Made by a program: the position numbers and the translations under genes
In this document: piece after piece, positions 36,232 to 44,050 of the stretch
Position numbering within the stretch: position 1 is the first letter of the stretch
Layout: every line of letters starts with the position of its first letter
Assembly (NCBI GenBank): GCA_016287245.1
Contig: JAEEWG010000022.1
Span: forward strand, 1 to 48,668
Direction of reading: 5' to 3'
Origin: Clostridia bacterium
GTDB lineage: Bacteria; Bacillota; Clostridia; Saccharofermentanales; Saccharofermentanaceae
Length of the DNA: 48,668 nt
Notes under the pieces: generated by a model
The model's database searches: none
Told to the model about the DNA's origin: nothing
Seen by the model: the letters and a program-made list of their open reading frames with translations, nothing else

Positions 36232-38031
36232 TCACTTATCGAGGAACTCCATCTTCAGATTCGGAGTACCCTGCGTATCCGCAGAGATCTCCGAAAACTT
36301 CAGATCACTCATCGCGACGATAGTTTCCCAGTTCTCTTTAGATCCGGTATAGTAGATCGTCGCACCGTCCTTGATGTTGATAGTATAGTTGAAACCTCCA
36401 TAGGAGAAGTTCTGTAAGGTCTTCGGAAGATACAGCTCCGTAACGGAAGGGCAGTTGATCAGGGAGATCGTCGTCACGCCCTCCGGGATCGTAAGAGATG
36501 TGATCGGTGTTTTTGAGTTCTCGGTCAGATATACAAAACGCACCGGTTTGCCGTCGATCACGTCCGGGACACTGACTTTTTCCGAAGTGCCAAGATAGCC
36601 CTTGATCTCTATAAAATCCGCCGACTCCTGATATATCCATTCGTCGTTTTTCTTTTCAATGCTCTGATCCTCGGTAGAGATCGGTTCCGCGGAAATGACA
36701 CTCGTATCTTTTTCGACCTTATGGACCTGACCTGAAGCCAGCATGACTAAATACCCGTCCTGGTATTCGACATAAGAGCTTATCTTCATCCCGTCAAGAG
36801 GCTCCATGACAACGGTCTTTTCCAGCGTCTCATCGAGACGATAGGAGACCACATTTCCCGTCTCGTCGATGTAACGGATAAAATCCGGACGAACGAGGAT
36901 CCACTGGATAAGAGGCGCATTGAGAACCCTCATCAACATATCGGGAAGTTCCGCAATAAGCTGTCCGTTGTTTTTGTCGTAGATGTGCAGGAACTCCCCT
37001 TCGTCGGTGAAAAGATAATTGCCGACGATATCAATAAAACCTAAGAGCGGTTCGGTCAAAAGAACGAGTTCTTCTTCCACGCCGCCGATCGGGCACCGGT
37101 GGATCTCGCCCGGGTCATTCATATCCAGATGTATATAGTAGTATCCGTCCGAGACCGCAAATACATAACACATCATGGCACCCTCGGCACACTTGAACTT
37201 CGGGTGGTCTTCTTTGACCTCTCCGGTCGAAAGATCGATATCGTATACGATCGGGTAAAAAGCACCGCTGATCTCATCGAAGCCTGAACTAAAAACGTAC
37301 AGGTGATCGTTATCGATGCAGGGGTTCCGTGTTCCCTGCATTCCTTCAAAAGTATAGATCGTGGAGAGATTCTTACTTTCCGTCTCCACCTTCATGAGGA
37401 GCGTATTTTCTCCGCTTCTAACAAAGAAGAAGAGATCCTCCTCGTGCGGGACCAAATACGTGACCGTAGTCGTCGGATTACCCTGTACCCGATTAACGGG
37501 GACCGATGCAATCATCTTCGCGTCGGTGCCGTCCTTTAACATGAAGATATCTTCCGAGTCGGAAAAGCCGGAAGCATAGCCGTTATCGGCATTTCCCTTC
37601 TGCACATAAAAAGCCGTGTCCTTGATGACAACCATACGCCCCTTGTTAAAATGCAGACAGGAATTGATATCATCTTCCATCGAGAAAGCGGAATAAAAGT
37701 ACGGGTTCTCATCTGCTTTCTGCGGGTTCGTTCTCGGATCCGTCGGCGCCTTCGTGTCCTGCGGGACTGTATCACTCGGATCTGTAGATGTCTCTGTTTC
37801 CGAAGGTTCCGGATCAGTCGGAACCGTGACTTCCTGCGAAGGTTCCCGACTCGTCTCCTTCGGTTTTCTTACATCCTTTTTGATTCCGAGCTTGGAAGAA
37901 TAATCCTTCGATTTTTCCGACTCTTTTTTGGAGCAGGAAGCAAATGACAGGAATGCTCCCGTCAGCATCAGAATGCTTATAAGAAGAGAAAGAATTGATT
38001 TTAGTTTTCTTTGTGTTTTGCGCTTGTGCAT
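36232..38031 (-). CDS. Lipoprotein with propeller-like body and C-terminal LRR_5-like segment
   Basis: This 599-residue protein has a signal peptide ending in a lipobox (FLSFASC, Cys33). A charged and Pro/Thr-rich linker leads to repeated beta-sheet segments of the type YYIHLDMNDPGEIHRC, suggesting a beta-propeller. Near 520-575 it has LRR_5-type sequences (PITSLTIPEGVTTISLINCP). It is probably an exported lipoprotein of the envelope. I chose ATG 38031 because GGAGG lies six bases upstream; the frame extends to 38109 but has no such site. Function unknown. Confidence 0.75.
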   Translation of the reverse strand: MHKRKTQRKLKSILSLLISILMLTGAFLSFASCSKKESEKSKDYSSKLGIKKDVRKPKETSREPSQEVTVPTDPEPSETETSTDPSDTVPQDTKAPTDPRTNPQKADENPYFYSAFSMEDDINSCLHFNKGRMVVIKDTAFYVQKGNADNGYASGFSDSEDIFMLKDGTDAKMIASVPVNRVQGNPTTTVTYLVPHEEDLFFFVRSGENTLLMKVETESKNLSTIYTFEGMQGTRNPCIDNDHLYVFSSGFDEISGAFYPIVYDIDLSTGEVKEDHPKFKCAEGAMMCYVFAVSDGYYYIHLDMNDPGEIHRCPIGGVEEELVLLTEPLLGFIDIVGNYLFTDEGEFLHIYDKNNGQLIAELPDMLMRVLNAPLIQWILVRPDFIRYIDETGNVVSYRLDETLEKTVVMEPLDGMKISSYVEYQDGYLVMLASGQVHKVEKDTSVISAEPISTEDQSIEKKNDEWIYQESADFIEIKGYLGTSEKVSVPDVIDGKPVRFVYLTENSKTPITSLTIPEGVTTISLINCPSVTELYLPKTLQNFSYGGFNYTINIKDGATIYYTGSKENWETIVAMSDLKFSEISADTQGTPNLKMEFLDK

Positions 38032-38138
38032 AACATGCCTCCGAAGAAGTTCATCTTCGTGTTTCCATTCCCTGGTGCCGGTCCGCGTTCCCGCTTTTTG
38101 GCACCTCATCGAAACAATTATACCACTTCGAAGTATTT

Positions 38139-38579
38139 CTAAAGCTCTCTACTACGCTCCATTTCCACATGCGGGATCCCGTCCAGATCAAACTCGCCGG
38201 AGATGACGCGGAAGCCCTCTTTTTCGTAGTAACCGATTGCGTAGGTCTGTGCCTCGAGATAGATCTTCTCGGCCTTATAGTGATCAAGCGCGACCTTGAC
38301 TCCCTCGTGGAGGATCTTCCCGCCCAGGCCTTCGCCATGGACCAGGGTGACCACGCGCCCGATCTGCGCCGTTTTCTCGTCCTTCATAAAGACACGGAGG
38401 CACGCCGTTACACGCCCCTCCTCGTTCATCGAGAAGATATGCATCGCGTCCAGATCCAGGTCATCGATATCCATATACGGGCAGTTCTGCTCGATAATGA
38501 AGATCTCCTGGCGCGTCTTCAGGATCTCATAAAGTTCCCTGTTACTTAGCTCGTTAAAGTGTTTGATCGAAAATTCCAT
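38139..38579 (-). CDS. ElaA-like GNAT family N-acetyltransferase
   Basis: This 146-residue protein fits the ElaA family: RQEIFIIEQNCPYMDIDDLD is its N-terminal signature, and QIGRVVT with GLGGKILHEGV forms the acetyl-CoA pyrophosphate loop. ElaA substrates are not well established. It lies 27 bases downstream of the SNF2 helicase gene and is probably in the same operon. Confidence 0.85.
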   Translation of the reverse strand: MEFSIKHFNELSNRELYEILKTRQEIFIIEQNCPYMDIDDLDLDAMHIFSMNEEGRVTACLRVFMKDEKTAQIGRVVTLVHGEGLGGKILHEGVKVALDHYKAEKIYLEAQTYAIGYYEKEGFRVISGEFDLDGIPHVEMERSREL

Positions 38580-38606
38580 ATACTATCTCAGTTTTCTTTT
38601 TCAGAC

Positions 38607-41390
38607 TTATCGGATATCCTTTCCGCAGTAACTACAGAAGATCGCATCCGCCGGGATCTGCTTTCCACAGAATCTGCAGAAGATCTTTTTCTGCTCCGCC
38701 GGCGCAGCAGGTGCAGGTTCAGCGGGGGCCGGAGCCACCACTGGCGCAGGCGGAATCTCGGCCGGGGCAGCAACAGGAGCGGTCGCAGTCTCGACCGGCG
38801 TAGCTACTGGAGCTGTGGCTGGTGTCGGTGCCGGCGCGGGTGCGGGCGCGGGGGCTGCGGAAGTAACTGAAGCCTCAACAGGCGCTGGCGCCGGGGCCGG
38901 GGACTTGCCTTCTCTGGCTTCTCTTTCTCTCTTGGCCAGGATACGGGCCTTTTCGGACTCGAAGATCTTGTTGATGCTGGCGTTATCGATCTCACGTTCA
39001 GGAGCAGCAGAGCTTTCGGCAGGAGCCGACTGTGTAGCTGGTGTAGCTGCAGCGCTTTCGGCAGGAGCCGCCTGCAATGCATCGGAAGATACCTGCTCAG
39101 CCGGCTCTTCTTTTTCGCCCACGATGACGCCTTCGTTGACATCGACGCCGCTCTTTTCGCTCTCCGCGTCTTTTGCCGCGGCATTGGATTCATCGGCAAA
39201 GGTATCAAATTCAGCCTGCTTGGCTTCGATGATCTCGATCATGCGCTCATCTACCGTGTCCGGGCAAAGGAGTCGGTACACGAGTACGTCACGGGTCTGG
39301 CCCATACGGTGGGCTCGGCCGATCGCCTGATTCTCCGTGGAAGGCTTATACTGCGGTTCGCAGAGGATGACAACACTTGCGGACTGGATGTTCAGGCCCG
39401 TACCGCCGGACTGGATCTGCGCGGCAAGGACCGAACCTGCCGGGGCCGCTTCAAATGCATCGACGATATTCTGTCTTTCCTCTACCGGAACGGCGCCGTT
39501 GATCACGCCAACACACTGCGTACCAAACACGGTACGGATCTTTTCCAAAGTATCGAGGAAAAAGGAAAATACCAGGATCTTGCGGGAATCTTCCGCGGCG
39601 TCTTCGACGATCTCACGGAGGCGCTGGACTTTGGCGGAGGTATTGAGGTAATCCTCGTTTCGCCAGGACACGCGGCGCACGTCCATGAAGGAACCCGTCA
39701 GCACGTCGTCCTCGTAGGCGCGCTCGTCCTCCGGCGTCATGTCGCACCACTCTTTGATGTCCGTCAGATCCGGAAGTTCCGACAGCACGCTCTCGCGCTT
39801 TCTTCTGTAGTAGACTGGACAGATCTTCTCCTTGAAGTCGTCGGCATAGGCCGTCATACTGACCTGCTGGGCGAGCTGGGCGACATCGTGCTGGAGGTAA
39901 TCCATCAGGTGGATCATCTCGCCGACGTTGTTTTCGAGCGGGGTGCCCGTCATGAAGAGCATGCGGTCGGTGTGCTCGCACAGGGAAAGCACGTTCTGGC
40001 TTCTCTTGGCGGCGGTGTTCTTGATGTAATGGGCTTCGTCGACAACGATCATGTCGATCTCAAAGTCCTCGTCGATCTTGAAATGATTCTCGAGGCTTTC
40101 GTAGTTCGTGACGGCTACGCCGCCTTCTTCCGTCCATGTGCGGAAGGAGGTGTCGCGGTTACTGTCGTGAAGGTTGTAGGCGACCAGGTCGCTCTTGGCC
40201 TCGACTTCACGGCACCAGTTGACGATGACGCTGGCCGGGCAGATGACGAGGAATCTCGGCGGGTGCGCGGGCGCGGCAGGAGCGGGCTCCGCTGCCGGTT
40301 CTTTAGTCAGTTCGTTTCGAAGGGAGACCATGGCGGCGAGGGCCTGGATGGTTTTTCCGAGACCCATTTCATCGCCGAGCAGGACGCGCTTCTGGCGAAG
40401 GATGTATTTGACGCCCCAGATCTGGTATCCGCGGAGCGTGCATTTAAGGCCGGTGAGGTCGACGGGGGTGTTGGCGACGTCCTCGCGGATCTCGTCGCTT
40501 AGGCCGTAGCCGTCTTCGTCACTGTCGAAACGCTCGGGGGCGATCTCTTCTAAGACCTGATAGTATTCGATCGGGCGGCGGGCAAAGTCGTTCCACGCGG
40601 CGGCGATGCTGATCGGTCCGATGATGGACGACAGCGAGCTCGGCTGAGCGGTATCTTGCGTCGAAGCATTTCCCTGCACGGTGACCTGACTCGAAGAAGC
40701 ATTTGCAGTGGAAGTTTCGGTCGCGCCCTGATATCCCTGGATCTGGGAGACCAGTCCGGTCGCATCGATCGCGGACGCGGTGGCGTTCAGTTTTTCGTAG
40801 GCCGTCTGGGCCTCGTCCTTCTTCTTCCCGCCGGTGAACATCCACTTCAATCCGGATCTGGCGCAGCTCAATTTTTTGATCTGTTCTTCGGTGTCCGAAG
40901 GGATCATGGCCAGGAGCTGCTCGCACTTCGGGAGGTTCTCCCGGGCGCGCATATGTTCCGCGACCGCGGTGACCAGACGCGAGTACTCCTCGGTCTTATG
41001 GTCGACGCTGATCTTCAGTTTTACATTACTGTTGACGTCGGATGCGATCTTCTCGGCATTTTCTTTGGCACGAAGGGACATGACTTCGCCGATGCCGTTG
41101 ATGGCGGCGAGGTTTTGCTGGCTGGCGGCATATACGGAATAGACATCGCCGTAACCGGCTTCTTTTAAGACATTGGTGCGGATACCGGCTTTTCCGGCAT
41201 TCAATTCATCGACGGGGATCCCGCGGAGCACTCTCGCCCACTCGGGCTTGATGGCTTCACCGATCGCAGACTCGATGTCCGACTGGGTCTTTACGACCAT
41301 GGAAATACCGTTATTTCCGAGTCCCTGCGCCTGACGGATCCGCCTGCTCAATGCGTCTATTTCTTTCTTTCCGAAATTTCTGCTTCCCAC
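38607..41390 (-). CDS. SNF2-family helicase with C-terminal zinc ribbon
   Basis: This 927-residue protein has an N-terminal region of about 300 residues that I do not recognise, with a helix-hairpin-helix-like stretch near 95-118. The SNF2 motor follows: Walker A GDEMGLGKT (339-347), DEAH (451-454), TGTPLEN, GTGLNIQ and QAIGRAHRMGQ (688-698). A linker strongly enriched in Pro/Ala/Glu follows from about 760 to 900. The C-terminal zinc ribbon has C905-x2-C908 and C919-x2-C922. A short Pro/Ala insertion (364-377) lies between motifs I and Ia. Such enzymes remodel protein-DNA complexes; substrate unknown. The start is a GTG with AGGGG upstream. Confidence 0.85.
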   Translation of the reverse strand: MGSRNFGKKEIDALSRRIRQAQGLGNNGISMVVKTQSDIESAIGEAIKPEWARVLRGIPVDELNAGKAGIRTNVLKEAGYGDVYSVYAASQQNLAAINGIGEVMSLRAKENAEKIASDVNSNVKLKISVDHKTEEYSRLVTAVAEHMRARENLPKCEQLLAMIPSDTEEQIKKLSCARSGLKWMFTGGKKKDEAQTAYEKLNATASAIDATGLVSQIQGYQGATETSTANASSSQVTVQGNASTQDTAQPSSLSSIIGPISIAAAWNDFARRPIEYYQVLEEIAPERFDSDEDGYGLSDEIREDVANTPVDLTGLKCTLRGYQIWGVKYILRQKRVLLGDEMGLGKTIQALAAMVSLRNELTKEPAAEPAPAAPAHPPRFLVICPASVIVNWCREVEAKSDLVAYNLHDSNRDTSFRTWTEEGGVAVTNYESLENHFKIDEDFEIDMIVVDEAHYIKNTAAKRSQNVLSLCEHTDRMLFMTGTPLENNVGEMIHLMDYLQHDVAQLAQQVSMTAYADDFKEKICPVYYRRKRESVLSELPDLTDIKEWCDMTPEDERAYEDDVLTGSFMDVRRVSWRNEDYLNTSAKVQRLREIVEDAAEDSRKILVFSFFLDTLEKIRTVFGTQCVGVINGAVPVEERQNIVDAFEAAPAGSVLAAQIQSGGTGLNIQSASVVILCEPQYKPSTENQAIGRAHRMGQTRDVLVYRLLCPDTVDERMIEIIEAKQAEFDTFADESNAAAKDAESEKSGVDVNEGVIVGEKEEPAEQVSSDALQAAPAESAAATPATQSAPAESSAAPEREIDNASINKIFESEKARILAKREREAREGKSPAPAPAPVEASVTSAAPAPAPAPAPTPATAPVATPVETATAPVAAPAEIPPAPVVAPAPAEPAPAAPAEQKKIFCRFCGKQIPADAIFCSYCGKDIR

Positions 41391-41452
41391 CTTGCTGTCC
41401 CCTTCATCTGATACTTATGACATCGGATTCAACATAACACAGAAACGCACAT

Positions 41453-41484
41453 GGCCGCAAGTCCGTAAAAAGGAACTTGCGGCC
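41453..41484. terminator. Hairpin after the second solute-binding lipoprotein gene
   Basis: GGCCGCAAGTCC and GGAACTTGCGGCC form a stem of 12 bp with one bulged base and a loop of about 7 bases. On the minus strand it lies 28 bases after the stop at 41512 and before the SNF2 gene. It lacks a clear T-run, so it may be a weak terminator or an mRNA-stabilising hairpin. Confidence 0.5.
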
Positions 41485-41511
41485 ACGGCGGCTTTGTTGC
41501 AACTTCTGGTT

Positions 41512-43968
41512 TTATTTCTGTTCAGACAAAAGGATATTCACCCGGTTCTGGATCGTCTTACTGACTTCGTCCGCCGACTTGGAGCCGTCAAAGAAGAACG
41601 GGATCTCCTCGTCGATGATCGAGCGGATGGAAGCATTATTGTACGAAGGTGTACGGATCTTTTCGATCAGCCCGACAAAAGCATCCTTCTTCTCTGATGT
41701 GACCGGGACCAGGAAATCGTACATCCAGGTTTCTTCTCCATAAAACTTAGCGGTCGCCGCATATTCGTCGATCTTCTCGTTCATGCGAAGGTCGGTGTTT
41801 TCGCGGGAGACGCTGATGTCCGTGTCAAAAGAAAGCTTCTTGTCGGAGCGGAGGAGGAAGGAGAGGAAATCCCATGCTTCCTCCGGGCATTTCGAGTACG
41901 CGGAAATCCCGGCGGAGATGTCGGCATAGGCCGAAAAGCCGGAACCTTCGGACGAGGGCCAGCCGATCAGAAGCGGGTCGTGGCTGCAAAGCTCGGAATA
42001 TGCGCAGTAGGAAGGAAGGTCACGGATCAGCATGCCGGTCAGTGCGCAGACCTTATCCTGCATCATGAAACAGTTCGCCGGAAGATTGGAAGTCATCAGG
42101 TCATACTGTTCGAGTAGCTCCTGCAGTTTCTCCTGTTCGATCCGGCCGAACTTTTTCGAAAATTCGAGGAGGGATCGGAAATCGTCGCTGTCGAACGATG
42201 CTTTTCCCGAAGAAAAATCGACATAGTGGTCGAGGTCCGAAAACAAAAGCTCGAGGAAGAGGCCTTGCGAGTTCATACTGATCGGATACACCTCCGAAGA
42301 AAGGGCGGAGAGTTTTTCGTCCATTTCCGAAAGCGTCCAGTTCTCGGGCTTTCCGAGAAGATCCGGATTTCCGGCCAGGCCTCGAAGCGAGACGACCAGC
42401 GGAAGCTGGAAGAGTTTTCCGTTCGTCTCATATGCCCGGAAGATGTTGTCGAAATACTTCGTGCGGTCGATACCGTTGGCGCCGTCCATGTAGGGATTTA
42501 AATCAATCAGGACATTTTCGGAATTGAACTGGCTGACCGCCGCGCAGTTCAAAAGGACATCCGGGCCCGTTCCGGACTTCATGGACAGGATCATTTGATC
42601 GGTCGTATCTCCTTCGATGATCGAGTACGAAAGATAGTCGCTCGGGCTCTCGACGTAGGTCACTACACGGGCCTTGCTGCCGGGCGCCTTATTATATTCG
42701 TTGATCAGGGAAATGAAGGTCGCATCCGGGGTGCCCACGCAGGTGGCGGCATACACGATCCTTTTCCCGACGTACGGGTTCTTCTCTTCCTTGTGAAGAT
42801 GTGTCAGATAAAGTGTTTCGTTTCCGTTCTGGGCGGAAATGTCGAGCTCGGTGGACAGTAGATAGATATCGTCATCGGTCTCGCACTTAATATCTTTCAC
42901 TGCATTTTTCGGGGCGATATCTGTGTGGACATATTCCATGACGGACTCGGTCTTCCCGGAAAGGGCATCACACTTGATGAGTCTCTCCATATCGATAGAG
43001 AAATAACTGTCGCCGCTTCGATAGACATCCGTCGGAATAGCGGCATCGATCGTCTTCGGCGATGCGCATTTTCCCGTCTCCGGATCGATCTCCTCAAGGA
43101 GTTCGGCATAGTAGTTCGGGTCCGAGCGATCCCACTCGGAAGAAAGGATATAGTATTTTCCCTTGGCCGAATAAATCTTCCGGCTCGAGGTCACGCGGCT
43201 TCCGCGATCGAGCAGTTCTTCACGGGAGATGATCGTGCCGTCCGGACCCAGAAGCAGTCTCTCCGTGCTGTTAAGGATCAGGATGTTCCCGTTATCGAGT
43301 TCTTCAATATTGGCACTATCAAATGCGCCCGTATCGCTGATCGGAATCACGATATCCTGAAGCAGCTCACCATTTTCGGAATAGATGGCAAGCTTCGTAG
43401 AAAAGTCAAAGAGGATCTCATTCGTCTCCTCGTTGAGTTTTCGGCTCATGACGTTCAAAAAGACACCAATGCCTCCGTCTTTTTTCAGATAGAAACTGGC
43501 CGGGATCGCGCCCTTTTCGAGCGGAAGCTCAAAGAGGACGTCGCCTTGAAAAGAGTAGCAGATCACGCCGTTTCGGATCGTCTTATCGAGGATCTCGTAA
43601 TAGCGCGAAAACTGCTGTGGATCCGAAGGATCGAGTTTTTCCAGTTCTTTTCTCTCTTCCTGCGTATTCTGGTACTGAAGTGAATAGCTGGAATACACGC
43701 GGTCGCCGGAAAAACGGCTCTGCCAGACATATCGGCTGTCCATTTTCCTTCCTTCATCCACCGGGAGAGGAAATTCGACGGTCGTATCCGAAAAGTACGG
43801 CGTGTCTTTCTCGACATACTCTTCGTGCTTTACGCCGGTCTTCGTATTCCTATTCTTCAAAGGCTTTCTGCAGGCAGACAGCGGAAGAAGCATTCCTAAA
43901 CAAAGCAAGAAGGAAAGGGTCTTTTGCATAGGACGACGGATCCTTACCTCTTCTATTTTCTTTTTCAT
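41512..43968 (-). CDS. Lipoprotein with solute-binding domain (paralog 2)
   Basis: This 818-residue lipoprotein has a lipobox LLPLSAC (Cys33). About 350 residues of beta-rich sequence with repeated segments form a propeller-like first half. The second half, from VGKRIVYAATCVGTP onward, resembles extracellular solute-binding proteins of family 1: SGTGPDVLLNCAAVSQFNSE and LIDLNPYMDG. It is 60-odd bases downstream of its paralog (44051-46534). No permease or ATPase genes are near. I chose ATG 43968 with AGGGG five bases upstream. The earlier ATG at 43986 would have its ribosome-binding site inside the intercistronic hairpin. Role: envelope receptor for an unknown ligand, inferred. Confidence 0.75.
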   Translation of the reverse strand: MKKKIEEVRIRRPMQKTLSFLLCLGMLLPLSACRKPLKNRNTKTGVKHEEYVEKDTPYFSDTTVEFPLPVDEGRKMDSRYVWQSRFSGDRVYSSYSLQYQNTQEERKELEKLDPSDPQQFSRYYEILDKTIRNGVICYSFQGDVLFELPLEKGAIPASFYLKKDGGIGVFLNVMSRKLNEETNEILFDFSTKLAIYSENGELLQDIVIPISDTGAFDSANIEELDNGNILILNSTERLLLGPDGTIISREELLDRGSRVTSSRKIYSAKGKYYILSSEWDRSDPNYYAELLEEIDPETGKCASPKTIDAAIPTDVYRSGDSYFSIDMERLIKCDALSGKTESVMEYVHTDIAPKNAVKDIKCETDDDIYLLSTELDISAQNGNETLYLTHLHKEEKNPYVGKRIVYAATCVGTPDATFISLINEYNKAPGSKARVVTYVESPSDYLSYSIIEGDTTDQMILSMKSGTGPDVLLNCAAVSQFNSENVLIDLNPYMDGANGIDRTKYFDNIFRAYETNGKLFQLPLVVSLRGLAGNPDLLGKPENWTLSEMDEKLSALSSEVYPISMNSQGLFLELLFSDLDHYVDFSSGKASFDSDDFRSLLEFSKKFGRIEQEKLQELLEQYDLMTSNLPANCFMMQDKVCALTGMLIRDLPSYCAYSELCSHDPLLIGWPSSEGSGFSAYADISAGISAYSKCPEEAWDFLSFLLRSDKKLSFDTDISVSRENTDLRMNEKIDEYAATAKFYGEETWMYDFLVPVTSEKKDAFVGLIEKIRTPSYNNASIRSIIDEEIPFFFDGSKSADEVSKTIQNRVNILLSEQK

Positions 43969-43992
43969 ACATACCCCTAAAAACATGGTGCT

Positions 43993-44026
43993 TCCCTCGA
44001 AAAGGCGTTTTTTGCTTTCCGAGGGA
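43993..44026 (-). promoter_or_regulatory. Intercistronic hairpin between the two solute-binding paralogs
   Basis: TCCCTCGAAAAGGC (43993-44006) and GCTTTCCGAGGGA (44014-44026) form a near-perfect stem with a 7-base loop (one bulge, one mismatch). It lies 24 bases after the stop of the upstream gene and 25 bases before ATG 43968. It could set the ratio of the two lipoproteins by terminating or stabilising part of the transcript. Confidence 0.5.
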
Positions 44027-44050
44027 GCGCTTATCTTCTATTATTCGTTT

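Noticed and set aside
39309..40502. Plus-strand 397-codon open frame
   Set aside because: It lies wholly antisense to the SNF2 helicase, whose motifs are intact; the frame comes from GC-rich codon bias and has no recognisable domain.
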